Assembly (NCBI GenBank): GCA_963682025.1
Contig: OY821521.1
Span: 166,777,961 to 166,841,960 of the forward strand
DNA length: 64,000 nucleotides
Direction of reading: 5' to 3'
DNA from: Cordilura impudica
Lineage: Eukaryota; Arthropoda; Insecta; Diptera; Scathophagidae
Position numbers and translations under genes: made by a program. The notes beneath the pieces are model-generated. The model worked only from the letters and a program-made list of their open reading frames with translations, ran no database searches and had not been told where the DNA came from. Below, one piece after another: positions 9,681-21,860 of this stretch; position 1 is the stretch's first letter, and the number at the start of each line of letters is the position of its first letter.

Positions 9681-11385
9681 TGCTTTCAAAACAGTTCTAC
9701 ATAGTTATATAGAACTATTATACTGCTTTACCTACAAAATATCTGATTGCGATTACATCTAATTTTTAAAAATTGTTTATAATTACTAAAGCATTATTAT
9801 TCACAAAAATACAAAATTGCACTTTTTAAATTTTCCATTCAAATTTAAGAAAATATCAATTCTAAAAATTGGAATTAATATTTCCAATTATAAATTAGAA
9901 AATATTAATTGAATTTCAGAAAATCAGATCAAAACGTCGGAAATAATAATTTTAAATTTAGAAGACATCGATTGCATCTTTAATATATAAATTTTATTCG
10001 TTAAACACAAATTGAAATTCAAAAAAAAAAAAAAAAAAAACACCAAATATGTTTATATTTAAAAATAAATATTGCCATTCAGGAGAAATTAATAGCTTTT
10101 CAGTACCGCGATTCAGTAACTTCTTTTAACGATAGTCAAATCGTTAAAAAAAAAATTAAATAGCAAAATTATCAGTAAAATTTTTAAACGATATTCGCTA
10201 TTGTTAAAGTCAGCTGTTGTTGTTATCTAAATGACAACCATTTTTGTGTTGTTTATTCAATCAATATATCAAACATAAATAAAAATCATAAAATAGTGAA
10301 AATATTTTGCTTTTATTAAAAAACTTTTTATATAAATAAAAAAATTAAATAGCATATTCAATTCATTATTTCATTTTCAAATAAATAAACAGAAATATTA
10401 GTAAAAAATAAAGATATTAAACATAAACATAAAATCATCCTGTCAAACACGAAGTAATTTGTTTTTTTTTTTATTCTTTGTGTTTTTCGCTTATTTTGAC
10501 AGAGATGCCACTCATTTACAATTTAAATAAATAGAAAAATAGATTTGTCGACTGTCATTAAGATGTATGTACTTAGTGAATCACTTAATCCTTAGTGCAA
10601 ACAACAATAGCTGTCGATATATTTTGCGATTGTCGGATCGTTGAAATTTACAGAATCGGACTACAGAAAACATTAATTTAAATTCAATGAATTTTAGAAA
10701 ACATCAAATGATATTTAAGAATTGCGAACGTAAAAATTGTTACATAGATAAACGCAATTTGATGAGAATGTTATTTATATATAAATTTTCACAATTTTTG
10801 ATGAAAATTTGAAGTTTTTCAGAAAATAAAGATAACAAATTATTTTATTTAAAATATTTGGGGCTTTTGGTTTTTTGCGTTTGGCATCCCTAATTTGATT
10901 GTTTAATATCATAAATTTATTCTCTATGTTTTCAAAATATGGCAATATTTTAATAAAAAAGTTGAGAGAGCTTTTTTTGGTTATTATTTTGTTACTCCAT
11001 CCGACATATATGGCCACAATGAAGAAATATTAGGCCAGTTAAAAGAAACTATACAGCCATCTCCAATTAGCACGATTTAATGCATGTATCCACCCTACAC
11101 AACCATTACCTTTGCAATGGACGTTAGGGCGAGCTATTTAATTAGCAAAAACTAAATGAAACGAGAAGTTATGTCATATAACCGGAAACGCATGCATATA
11201 GGTATATAACCAAAATGCATGCCGATCAGCAACCACGATGACCAAAAAGCAAACACCGAAATAAATCCGAAATAATAGAAAAGACGAAAACCAACCTAAA
11301 GAATTTTCTGAAATAATTTGGTATTAAGTTTAACAAATTGTTTACTTTTTCCAATATTTTGTTTACATTTATTATCAATACTCAA
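9681..11385. other. AT-rich stretch, nothing recognised
   Basis: About 1.7 kb of AT-rich DNA with a poly(A) run at 10022-10040 and no credible coding frame. No known transposon ends were seen until the INE-type tail at 11386. It may be interior sequence of the INE-type element whose head is at 8187, but that is inference from orientation only. Confidence 0.4.
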
Positions 11386-11443
11386 ACCGAGGTGGAGGGT
11401 ATCAAAGATTCGGCACAGCCGAATTTAACACTCTTACTTGTTT
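11386..11443 (+). mobile_element. INE-type 3' tail (family G)
   Basis: GAGGTGGAGGGTATC, a small hairpin TTCGGCACAGCCGAA, then TTTAACACTCTTACTTGTTT. The same tail closes the elements at 45060-45166, 58403-58505 (inverted) and 62190-62246. CTTACTTGTTT is shared with the family A tail, so these families have related 3' ends. Confidence 0.7.
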
Positions 11444-12132
11444 AATATAAGGTACTTCTTTTAAAAAACAGGTACTTTTTTAATAAAAGGCAACTTTTTC
11501 ATATGAAAAATTGAAAAAAAATAAAAATGGGTTCTTCTCGAAAACTAAGCTAAATAGTGCAAAAAAGGCCTTTATTTGGGATCACCTATAGAAATATCAA
11601 ATTCATTTGAAAAGGCAAATATAAAAATTTAAAATGGAAAATCTTAACCATTATTTGTTAAACCTAACGTATGACAATAAAACCGACTACTCACTGTGGA
11701 AGAAGGCTACAAAGCAACTTAAACAACCAATTCAGATAAAATCAGCCCTGAGACAAAACGATGGAACATGGATGAGAACGAATATTCTGAAGGTTAACTT
11801 ATTTGCAGAAAATTTAAGCACCGTTTTTACTAAAGATCTCTCAAATACGCAAGCGATAGGTGTGGCAGTAAATAACGACTGCGAAAATATTACAAGAGTA
11901 ACTGTCACTGAGTTAAAAAAAGAAATCAAAGCACTTAAGTCTAAGAAGTCACCTGGATATGACTTAATAACAGCTGACCCCTTCAAAAACTTACCACATA
12001 AAGCAGTTTCCTAACTATGAGCTATTTTCCAAGTATATGGAAGGCAGCTGAAATCATTACGATATTGAAACCAGGAAAAAATCCAGATGAAGTTAGCTCC
12101 TATAGACCAATTTCGTTACTGAACAATAAGTT

Positions 12133-13026
12133 CGCGACTTTTAGAATGAAACACAGTTTTTTTACAAAAAAAAAATTTTTTTTTCAACATAATCTTCTTT
12201 TAGCTGAATACACGTAGTCCAAAGTTTTTCCAATTTTCGTATCCCTTCCAAAAAATAGGATTTTTCGGGGTCCGTAATAAAGACATTTGTTTGATTAATA
12301 ATTTCATCGTTGGAGCTAAATCTCTTTCCACCGAGCCATTTCTTTAGGTTTGGAAATAGGAAATAGTCACTGGGGGCTAAATCCGGAGAATATGGCGGAT
12401 GAGGTATTAATTCGTAGCCCAATTCATGGATTTTTGCCATAGAGACCGCACACGTGTGCATCCGTGCATTACCTTGATGAAAAAGAACTTTTTTCTTGAC
12501 CATATGGAGTCGTTTTTTTTAAATCCTCATTAAATCGGTCCAATAAGTTGGCATAATATTCGCCGTTTATTGTTTTTCCCTTTTGAAGGTAATCGATGTG
12601 GATTATTCCGGGTGCATCCAAAAAAACTGTTGCCATCACTTTATTGGCCGACAAACTTACCTTGGTCTTCTTCGGAGCCACTTCAGAACGTTCAGCGTCA
12701 TTTTTATTTGTGCTACCACAACGAAAGTCAGTAAGCCACTTTTTTACCATTGAAATCGATGGTGCAGAGTCCCCATAGTATTTATCAAGCTTTTCCTTGG
12801 TTCGATTGACGGTTTTTTTGCACAAAATAATGTTTAATGAGCACTCGAAATTCACTTTTTTCCATTAAAAAAAAATACGAGATTGTACGGTTTGAACAGC
12901 TGTTAAACGCAAAGTAAATGACGGAACTTGCTCAAAATTTTACAGTAGTCTATTAACACGTGGTACTTGATGGGAACAGTGTTGCATTTCATATAACTAC
13001 GAGGAAAGATCGAAAAGTCACGGACT
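12133..13026 (-). mobile_element. Internally deleted mariner element inside the Jockey LINE
   Basis: It interrupts the Jockey reading frame between RPISLLNN and the block before HQFGFREKHST. Ends are approximate: CGCGACTTTTAGA on the left and the inverted CGTGACTTTTCGA on the right look like decayed inverted repeats. It encodes the transposase remnant on the minus strand. Length about 0.9 kb against about 1.3 kb for complete mariners. Confidence 0.7.
12162..12864 (-). pseudogene. Mariner transposase remnant
   Basis: The N-terminal helix-turn-helix region is read in pieces (MEKSEFRVLIKHYF, then LDKYYGDSAPSISMVKKWLT, RCGST). The frame then jumps to KVSLSANKVMATVF, IIHIDYLQKGKTINGEYYAN, VLFHQGNAR, PHPPYSPDLAPSDYFLFPNL and the C-terminus. 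Compared with full-length mariner transposases (about 345 residues) roughly 110 residues are missing, including the first catalytic Asp. The second catalytic Asp, in HQDNA, is Gly here, and there is a frameshift near 12490. The third Asp (SPDLAPSD) remains. It cannot be active. Confidence 0.85.
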
Positions 13027-14430
13027 TATTGATCCGCCCACGTATTAATAAAAGACTGATACCTTGTCACCAGTTTGGATTTCGTGAGAAACACTCGACA
13101 ATTAAACAAATACATAGAATAACCCATTCGATAGAAATTTCTCTAAAAAAGTAAGAGGTATGTTCAGGCGTTTTCTCGGATTTTGCAAAAGCATTCGATG
13201 TTGTATGGCATGATGGACTAATTTACAAGTTAGATATGTTGTTGTCCAAACATTATAGTAAACTTTTGGAATCATATTTGAGAGACAGATTCTTTCGAGT
13301 AAAGCATGAAGATGTGTGTTCCAATCTTCACCCGATCAAATCAGGTGTACCACAGTGTGGTATTCTAGGCCCTATTTTGTACCTTTTATATACCTATGAT
13401 ATGCCAGTAAGTAGCAATTGTGTGGTCGGTACTTTTGCTGATGACACTGTCATATTTTCAACAGCACGGAACAATTTAATTGCAACCGAACAAGTACAGG
13501 CAGCTTTAGATGAGGTTCAACTGTGGACAGAAGGATGGGGCATTAAGTTGAATAGCTCGATGTCATCACACATTGACTTCACAAACAATCAAACAAATTA
13601 CTTACCACTTGTTATTGACAACATACAAGTTCCATTTGTAAACTCTGCCAAATATCTTGGTATGACGTTAGACGCAAAACTTCACTGGAAGGAACACGTC
13701 AAAAAGAAAAAAGACGTCAAAAAGAAAAAAGAAAAATGAGTTGGCTTATAGGTAGAAAGTCCAAAGTCTCTATACACGATAAAATTATGCTGTACAAGCA
13801 GCTGCTGAAACCGGTCTGGACCTATGGAATCCAAGTCTGAGGATGTGCAAAAAATTCCATCATACAACAAATACAAAAATTCCAAAATAAAGTTTTAAGG
13901 AATATTGTTAATGCTCCATGGTACGTTAGAAATGCTGATATTCATCGTGACTTAAAAATAAACACCATAAATTAAGAAATAAGCCGTAATGTTGAGGCTT
14001 ATAGACTGAGGCTACTGAGTCATTCATAATGAAATTCCCGAGTTACTTAATACTGCGGGTCTAGCAAGAAGGCTTAATCGCTACAAACCCCATGACCTGA
14101 TAGGTCAATTCAGCCCGGATTGAGTTTATTTATAAACTCATATATCTGTAACCCTTATTAAATAATGTAATTAGAACTGAACTATTAGTTAGTCTTCATA
14201 GACTACTCGTATTATTAACTTAAAGATGAAAAAAAAAAATTAAAAAAAAAAATATGAAAATTCGAAAAAACATAAAAATGAGTTTTTCTCGAAAACTAAG
14301 TTTGTTTAAGAAACGCTTTGAGAATTTTTCTCAGAAGTATTTGATATATATTTCGGAATATCCCAATGAATAGAATAACTAACCGGATCAAAATTCAAAG
14401 TAAAATGCCTTTAATTATTTTTTTAAATTA

Positions 14431-14436
14431 TTTATT
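14431..14436 (-). terminator. Candidate polyadenylation signal AATAAA for gene A
   Basis: Minus-strand AATAAA about 66 bases downstream of the gene A stop codon. It is the nearest canonical signal, but the region is AT-rich, so chance occurrence is possible. Confidence 0.4.
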
Positions 14437-14501
14437 TGAAAAAAGCATTAAATTTTATAAATACTTAACTTACACTTAAAATATATTTAAAAACAGAAGG
14501 C

Positions 14502-15410
14502 TTAAGCTAGTTCCGATGGAAACATAGCATTTTTAGCAATTGTGTTGGTACGAGATCGGACAATTCGCATTAAACCCCTTTCACCCCAAGTAGTATCGAA
14601 GGAGTTTTGCAATAACCAATAATCGGTGCCACTAGTAGCATCGGTACTATAACCAATGACGACCATGAAATGGGAACCAATTCTTGTAGTAGGTGGTTGG
14701 AAAATGCCTTCAGAATAATGCATAAACTCAAAGGAGGTGGGATTAAATTCAATGACAACGGGAAAACCAGCGCCAACATAAGACCTTAGAGTTTCATCAT
14801 CTCCGTTGGTAATTACCGAATATTTACCCAAATTTGTAGCAACCATACCTTTAGCTACACACATATTAGGTTCGGTAAGCGTATTATTGTTTCTATATTC
14901 ACTTTCCAAATATAAATCCATGCCGTATTGTGTCATATAATCAAAGGCGGCTTGTGGCACTTGACTTTTGCAGCCAATCGACCGACCAGCACAATCAATG
15001 AAATTTTGTGCTGACAGTGAGGCAGGCATCATAGTGCCCGTTTGTTGGGCTAATAATATTTCAATAGATTTTGCGGCCGCATAAGCCCAACCACTACTGC
15101 ATACTGTGCCCTGATTTTCGATAGTGCTAGAAAATCCAAAGTCATTAATGGGATCATAGGATGCAGGAGCAGGATTCACGGCGGGAGCTGCTGCAGCATA
15201 TGAAACACCCGCAGTTGTGGCCGCGGAGAATATAGCATTAAAGTGTATAAAACGCATATCGGTAAATTGGTTAATTCTCAGCCTATAAGTTCTTAAACCC
15301 CGATCATATAGGGCATTATGATTATTAATCAATACTTTATTGTAGCTATAATAATATTGGGCATATGCTTCGTTTACAGCTGAATTTGCGTAGTCCTTAT
15401 TAAATTCTCG
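14502..15410 (-). CDS. Gene A exon 2: cathepsin L-like C1A protease with catalytic Cys replaced by Gly
   Basis: Terminal exon, 302 codons, stop TAA. The splice acceptor TCTCTTTGCAG precedes it at 15411, in phase 0 with exon 1 (28128-28229), giving a 336-residue protein. Residues about 30-90 are the I29 propeptide (ERFNIN-like, ending INQFTDM), and the papain domain follows a short Ala/Pro-rich linker. The active-site loop reads NQGTVCSSGW: Gln134 of the oxyanion hole is kept, but the residue before Trp142 is Gly141 instead of the nucleophilic Cys. His281 (GSHFMVVIGY) and Asn303 (LQNSFDTTWGERG) remain. Gene B has QGTDCGSCW with identical spacing, so the Cys-to-Gly assignment does not depend on alignment gaps. 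The GCxGG motif is also lost (GCKSQ). The frame is open throughout, so it is probably an expressed, non-catalytic pseudoprotease rather than a decaying gene. That role is inference. Confidence 0.88.
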   Translation of the reverse strand, partial: REFNKDYANSAVNEAYAQYYYSYNKVLINNHNALYDRGLRTYRLRINQFTDMRFIHFNAIFSAATTAGVSYAAAAPAVNPAPASYDPINDFGFSSTIENQGTVCSSGWAYAAAKSIEILLAQQTGTMMPASLSAQNFIDCAGRSIGCKSQVPQAAFDYMTQYGMDLYLESEYRNNNTLTEPNMCVAKGMVATNLGKYSVITNGDDETLRSYVGAGFPVVIEFNPTSFEFMHYSEGIFQPPTTRIGSHFMVVIGYSTDATSGTDYWLLQNSFDTTWGERGLMRIVRSRTNTIAKNAMFPSELA

Positions 15411-16595
15411 CTGCAAAGAGAAAGATCAAAATTTTACAGGAAAAAAAATTAAATTTTATTTATTAACATTGGACGACATAAATAAAGTATATTGAAGAAC
15501 AACTGCTGGAAGAAGATGAAACAATCTATTAAACTTTCAAAAAATTTGCAGTTGTTGTAGGTTTTCTTAAAAAAAAATGCTCAGAGTTTAAAGCTTTATC
15601 TAACTAAAGAGCTGCACAAATCTGAGAGTTGTTCTAAGAAAATCCAGTAAAAATCGATGTATATAGATCGGTATGGATTAAAGGGCGATGAGTGCAGAAT
15701 AACAGATGGACGAAGTGATATCGAAACAGACGGACGTATTGTAATTTTTCAGACAGACAGATATAAGTGTTGGGTGAGAGCCTAGATTAATAGACGAAGT
15801 TCGGGACCGGTATTTAATTAAAAGTGTCATTTGAATTTATTTTTTATGTAATATAACCTAAACAGTTAATAAAATAACTTTTATTAACATTCACTTAATA
15901 AACTTTAATAAAAATAAACCGCCATTGAATTTCAATAAAAAATAATAACTGGTATGTTTTGTTTGTGAAAAATAAATATAAAACTGAAGTAAATTACTAC
16001 CTACATATGTACTAGGGTGGCCCTTCATTATATGGAGGGGAAAAAAGTGTTCGAATTTAAAGTCCCACCCCCTAAAAATAAGCGAATAGCAAAAAACTGA
16101 GAAATACAAAGTTTTGAGCCAATCAAAAAAAAGTTTAGAGGTGCCTCAACGCGATTGAAAATCCCAAGTGTGTTTGTATGGAAAAATATGACTTTTTTCA
16201 GATTTTACGAAAATTTCGTTCTATCGCTTCATTTTTTCGACAAGTTGTTATATGAATCGATATCAGTACTAAATTATCTTTTCAAAAAGCAATATAAATT
16301 CAAAATCGAATAACAACTCGCCAAGAAATAACAAATGACCCAGACCACTTTTGTGCCAAAAAATACTAGGTCATGAAATTTGATAAAAGCCGTAATTAAA
16401 GCCATAATTTTCTCTATACCTATTAGTACGCCGATAATGAAGCATTGTTTTATTACCACGTTGTTGTTATTGCGAAATGAGACCGAACATGGAAAATATT
16501 TTTGATACAATTTTGAAAACTCCTTTTTTAAATCTTAAAAAATTTTCTTAAACAAAATTTAAAATAATGGATCTAGCACTTTAAAGTTTTGTTAA

Positions 16596-19020
16596 CTCTT
16601 TGAGCGACACTGGTTTGACAATTGTACCACATAATTTCAACGTTTTGCGCAGCGGTGGTACATATTTTAAACCACAAAACAATTAGCTGTATTACAACAG
16701 TCGCAAAGGTTTAAAATACAAAATGCAAATATATCACACTATTCCGTTATGTTTCGTGGAATTTTATAGTGTGTGTGCATTGAAATTCATATTTGTGTTC
16801 TTTTTTGTAAATATTGTGCCCAAGTTCAGTCAACTTTTACGTAAAGAGTGAAAAATATTAAATTATATAAATATTATTGATATATTTGATTTAATTGGTG
16901 CAAAGTATCTTATTGTGTTTGAATTACTTATAATAGGTAATAATTGTCAGAAGTGATTTTTGTGGTGGTACTTATTTTAGATCACCAGGAGCTTACGCTT
17001 TTTTTTTCTTCATTTTCATGGCAAATAAACTTTATTTCGTATAGAGAAAATATGAGCCGACAGAATTTAACTCAGGACGATATAATTAGAGTGCTGGAAG
17101 AAATCGAGCAGATGCATTTGGATTGTGTGGAAATACCGTCAGATTTCGAGTCTATTCAAGACGACTTGGAAGATAATCCAGATTCACCCAATAATATCTA
17201 CATAGGATTTGATTCCGATGACGACATTCCACTGTCACATATTTCAACCCCAGCAACGGAATACAAAACTTCTACAGCTGATGAAATAAATCACCCCAAG
17301 TTTGCGAAAATAGAAAAACCTTCTCCATGTTCGGACTTTTTAAGCGAACACGGTTTGACTTCAGGAGGAGGAGGTTTCAGCAAAAACTCCATATAACATC
17401 TTTAAATTATTGTTTACGGACGATCTTATAGATCACTTGGTTTTCCAAACGAATTTATATTGCCAACAACGAAGCATTGCAAATGGAAATAAATATATCA
17501 CAACAAATGTCAACGAAATGCGTTCATTTTTGGCAATTAATTTGCTGATGGAGATAAAAGAATACCAAAGTTATAAGGATTACTGGTCAAGTAATATGCT
17601 TCTACAAGATAGCTATATAATTCGTATTATAAGTTTGAAACGTTTTGAATTTCTTTTGTCTAATTTCATATTAGCGACAACTCCGTAATACCACCGAGAT
17701 CTAGTAGCTCCCATGACAAACTTTATAAAGTGCGTCCTGTTTTGAATTCACTAGCAGAAACTTTTACAATATGTTTGCATTCTTCTGTGGAGACAGCCGT
17801 AGTTAAGTCGATGATTAAATTCAAAGGACGCAGTTCCTTGACGCCAATATATGCCTAAAAAACCCATAAAAGGAGGCTATAAAGTTTGGGTTTTAGCCGA
17901 CAAAAATGGTTATTGCCATAAATTTGACATATATACTGGCAAAACAGATGGCGGAGTCACAAAAAATCTTGGAGAAAAAGTTGTAAAAAATCTGACTGCG
18001 GATCTTGTCGGTAAAAATCATATGTGCTATTTTGACAACTTGTTTACAAGTATACCACTAATGTTGGACTTGAAAGCAAAGCAAATATATGCCTGTGGCA
18101 CAGTTAATACGAGTAGGAAGTTTTTGCCCAACTTTAAGCCAGATATGGCACTGAAACGTGGTGAGTATGATTGGTACACCACAGAAAATGTATCAGCTAT
18201 CAAATGGAAAAATAAAAGATGTGTTCATATAATTTCAAATCATCATGACCCAGAACAAACGGTTGTATTGCAAAGGAGAGATAAAACAGGAGATTTGAAA
18301 AATATTCCGGAAAATATACCCGAAATGGTACAGGATTATAATAAAAACATGAATTTTGTGGATAGATTTGATCAATTATTGGCAAGTTATAAATGTGACC
18401 GAAAGAGTCAAAAGTGGTGGCACCGCATTTTCTTTTATTTCTTGGACGTGTGTATTGTCAATGCATATGTTTTATACAAGCTGGCAGATCAACCACCACT
18501 CAATCATAAGAACTTTCGCTTAGGAATTATTGAGGGCCTGCTAGCGGAAACCATTGTTGAAAGCAATATTAAACGGCAGAGCAGTTCTTTCACAGCAATA
18601 GCTGTCACCGCGATAAAAAAATCGAAACCTTATGTATCAGAGCAAATAAGAATAACTCACGCTGGACATCAGCCCCAACGTAGCACAAGGAGACGGTGTG
18701 CTTTATGCAGCACCTCAAAAAAACAGATAAGAACAGACTGGATCTGCGGAACATGTAATGTACCACTTTGTTTGGCAAAAAATAAAACATGTTTCCAAGA
18801 TTACCACAAAGTAGGTAGAAGTGGCGGTGGTCTATAAACTGTACCACCTATATTTACTGTTTTATTTTGTAATTATTTATGAAGAAAATTTTTTTTTTGT
18901 TTTTCTTAAGTTTGGAAGTGTTTTGAATGAATTACAAATATAAAAAACAAAAAACAAAAATTTATTTTCTGTGCCACTCTAGGGGGTAAAAAATTTGTGA
19001 AAATATTGTCGCTCAAAGAG
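16596..19020 (+). mobile_element. piggyBac-family transposon with TTAA target duplication
   Basis: TTAA at 16592-16595 and 19021-19024 directly flank perfect 14-bp inverted repeats CTCTTTGAGCGACA and TGTCGCTCAAAGAG. Length 2425 bp is typical for piggyBac elements. The single coding unit is on the plus strand. It inserted into the centre of the long-inverted-repeat element, so it is the younger of the two. Confidence 0.95.
17052..18837 (+). pseudogene. piggyBac (PGBD-type) transposase, inactivated
   Basis: Begins MSRQNLTQDD at 17052 with an acidic N-terminus. A one-base frameshift lies near 17365-17385, before TPYNIFKLLFTDDLIDHL; a second lies near 17670, where the true frame continues DNSVIPPRSSSSHDKLYK, and the frame returns before MPKKPIKGGYKVWVLADKNG. 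In the DDD catalytic set, the first Asp (normally in a DES/DEA-MIKFKGR context) reads VVKSMIKFKGR, so Asp is Val. The second (VLADKNGY) and third (NFVDRFDQ) are present. The C-terminus has the family's Cys-rich zinc-binding domain (CALC, CGTC, CLAKNKTC, then H). Two frameshifts and the Asp loss make it inactive. Confidence 0.92.
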
Positions 19021-20481
19021 TTAAATATATGTTAGAGATTAAGTATATGAATTTTTAAGTAAATTCCTCTGGCAGAATTTTTTTTACAAAAAAATTTTTT
19101 TTTTGCGGAATTCGAGATAAGTTAGTTTTTTGTGAAAAATTCAGAACATGTACTCTCTCTAAATGCTTTATGTCAACAATTTATCAATTTTCTACTCTTA
19201 AATGTTATATTTTATCTTAATAGCCTAGGGTTTCCGAAAAAAATAATATGACCCCATTAACCCTTTTGGAATTGGAGTGACATATGACCCCAAGCTCATA
19301 AAAGACAATTTATTAAAAATAAATCAAATATTTTGTAAGTGCTGTTGAAGTTTTAGATGTGATGCATAAAATATAATAACCAAATGTGCAAAACCTCCAT
19401 GCTAAAAATTTAGAATAAATCGAACAACGTTAACCCATTCCTTGCCGAGGCTAAACTTTGAATTTGACATATTTAAAAACATTAATTGTTCTAGTAAACT
19501 AGACGAAGCCCTTATTATGGGTTGGGAAATAAAATGGGTTCAAAATTTTATCAACAAAATTTTCCATTTTTGGTCTCATTTCGCAAGAGGTTAACAACGT
19601 GGTAATAAAACAATACTTTATATCTGAGTTCTTATAGATATAGAGATCACAAAAAAATTATGGCTTTAATCAATTTGTTAAAGTTGAAAAAATGTTCATC
19701 ACATTTCATGACCTAGAGTTTTTTGGCACAAAAGTGGTCTGGGGCATTTGTTATTTCTTGGCGAGTTTTTATTCGATTTTTAAGTTATATAGCTTTTTGA
19801 AAATATAATTTTGTATTGATATCGATTCATATAACAACTTGTCGAAAAAATTAAACTATAGAACGAAATTTTCGTAAAACCTGAAGAAAGTCATATTTTC
19901 CCCATATAAACACACTTGAAATTTTCAGTCGCGTTGAGGCACCTCTAATTTTTTTTTTTTTTTGATTGATACTAAACTTTGTATTTCTCAGTTTTTTTGC
20001 TATTCGCATATTTCTAGAGGGTGAGACCGAGATTTTGAACACTTTTTTATTAAGGGCCACCGTAATGTACATATATGAGTGGTTTTCTTGCGTTCAATCT
20101 AAATTCACTCATTGTCACTCATTGAAATTGGTAAATCATCATCTTTTCTTGTTTTTATTTTTGATGTGTAAACATCTATACGCGCAGGGGGGTAAATTTT
20201 TATTTCACAATACAATCACAAAAACACCGTAAGACAAATCGGTGTGACTTATGATTGTATTAGTGAAAAAATTATGGTGTAAAATTGTTTCAGCTAATTC
20301 AACAACCCTTTGCTGTAAAACGACAAAAATTTCACAATATAAACGTATAACACATTCATAATTTAACAACCCCACAAGTATAACCAGAGTCCCTGCAGTT
20401 GTTCGTTCTATAAGTGATACATAGATGACGCTTTCTGTTTGATTTTAAAAAAGTGACATAAAAAAATCGTTAATTACTAGC

Positions 20482-21003
20482 GGCCGTATTCATAATGAAA
20501 AGTTATGCAGTATCTAGCATGAGTATTATTTATAATGCACTTGCTGCTGCGTTTGCTAAACTCAGATCAACAATCTTTCAAACACTGACTAAGTATGTTA
20601 AAACAGCTGATGTGTGTCAAACTAAGCAAAATATATAAAGTGCAAATAAATATTTTTTCCTTTGCGGATCTTTTAAACATTTTTTTACATAATTTTCAAA
20701 TTAAAATAATTTTGTCGTAAACTTAACACTTGTAAATATTAATTTAAAAAAATGAATGAGTGAAATCACACAAATTGAAATGTAAACAGAGTTGATTTTC
20801 ACTATATCAGGTGGCATTAATGCAAAAAATATGGTGGCATTACAAATTTCAGAGTTGTTTTTAAAGCTATTAAATGACAACAAAAAATTGATTATGAATA
20901 AACTATGTGCTAACTAAAAACTAAGGCTAATCGGTTGACTAGTAAGAACCTCGTTGAGCGCGACATGTAAGCAGCAGCTAACTTTTCATTATGAATAAAT
21001 ATG
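20482..21003. mobile_element. Probable MITE with inverted repeats ATTCATAATGAAAAGTTA
   Basis: GGCCGTATTCATAATGAAAA at the left is mirrored by TAACTTTTCATTATGAATA at 20979-20997. The ~500-bp interior is AT-rich and non-coding. A GGCC-type end could suggest PIF/Harbinger, but no target duplication could be fixed. Confidence 0.6.
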
Positions 21004-21649
21004 TATAGGAAAATGGTCTGTATCATGACTAATGTTTATAGTACATGTTTCACGAAATCTACAAACAATTAAACATATGCAAAAAAAAATAAATATTAAA
21101 TGTTGCAGAAAAATCTCTGAGACATTTCTGTAGTTTCATATATGTTGCAAGAGAGCTTTTAGCAATACCTGAGCAATGTGGAAACTTTGCGAAGGAGTTT
21201 ACATATTTTCGTTAAAAAATTAAATAGTCATAGCTGCCAAATTCAGTAATTTGATATTATATTGAAATTTTTTTACAAAAATTTTGCTAAATGACGATTT
21301 TTCCTTCTAAAATGAAAAGTTTTTGTAGTGTAAAAAAAATCGTCACATTTATCGATATCTTGAAAAAAAAAACAAAGTTAATAAAAGGACAAACATCTTA
21401 AAACAGTCTTAAGTAATTTAGGATACATGATCTTAATGTTTTCTTGGAAAAATTTAGGATGATTAAGACAATTTTTGTCTTATTATTTATATTTATTATA
21501 ACAATTTTATTTGATCTTTAGCCTTAATAATTTATAACTCAATCAGAAAAAAATTAATAGAATAGAAAACTTTTTTTTACGTATAAACTTTTTTATTATT
21601 TTTAGTTTTTTACATGAAATTTTCCTCACCTAAGCCAAATATTTTAGGC

Positions 21650-21835
21650 CTAAGTAGTGCGATCCACTCGATATATTGCAGACAGAAGAGAATGTTTTCA
21701 ACAGACAGACAGTCGAACATCGCCAGATCGACTTCTCCTTTTATAAGGATCAAGAATATATATAGTTTATAGGATCTCCGGATTGACAAACTGATATATA
21801 CCCACTGAGCAGTGATGTGGAGGGTGTAATAAGGT
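21650..21835 (-). mobile_element. INE-like head fragment (family C)
   Basis: Contains ACAGACAGACAGTC, CATCGCCAGATCGACTTCTC, GGATCTCCGG and ends in the inverted head TATACCCACTGAGCAGTG. The same order occurs at 62385-62572. No tail is attached. Confidence 0.6.
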
Positions 21836-21860
21836 TATGAATCATATTTTTTTTAATTTT

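Larger units (their letters stand above)
11634..14150 (+). pseudogene. Jockey-like non-LTR retrotransposon, reverse transcriptase remnant
   Basis: Fragments in order: linker and RT N-terminus (11634-12014, with KSKKSPGYDLIT), RPISLLNN (to about 12130), then after a mariner insertion HQFGFREKHST, FSDFAKAFDVVWHDG, a stretch with SGVPQCGILGP, and the catalytic FADDTVIF box (about 13430). After 13739 come YKQLLKPVWTYGIQV and PWYVRNADIHRD. These are RT blocks of the Jockey clade, which copies its own RNA into nicked DNA. It is dead: an internal mariner, frameshifts, and a TGA where the usual Trp follows TYGIQV. A diverged ~45-bp direct repeat (TCGAAAACTAAG-containing) flanks it at about 11501 and 14253. 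Bases 14151-14430 are A-rich and hold no recognised feature. Confidence 0.85.
16015..20061. mobile_element. Element with ~520-bp inverted repeat arms, interrupted by a piggyBac
   Basis: Left arm 16015-16527 and right arm 19523-20061 are inverted copies. Outer ends are GGGTGGCCC and GGGCCACC; shared internal blocks include GAGGTGCCTCAACGCG, CGACAAGTTGTTATATGAAT, CAAGAAATAACAAATG and TTGCGAAATGAGACC. About 560 bp of non-repeated centre and the 2.4-kb piggyBac lie between them. No coding of its own was found, so this is a foldback-like non-autonomous element. A single arm occurs at 37375-37770. Target duplication not clear. Confidence 0.75.

Noticed and set aside
15411..15416. Gene A starting at the TTG/Met just upstream of exon 2
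   Set aside because: These bases are part of a splice acceptor (TTTGCAG); a start there would lack the signal peptide that exon 1 supplies in phase.
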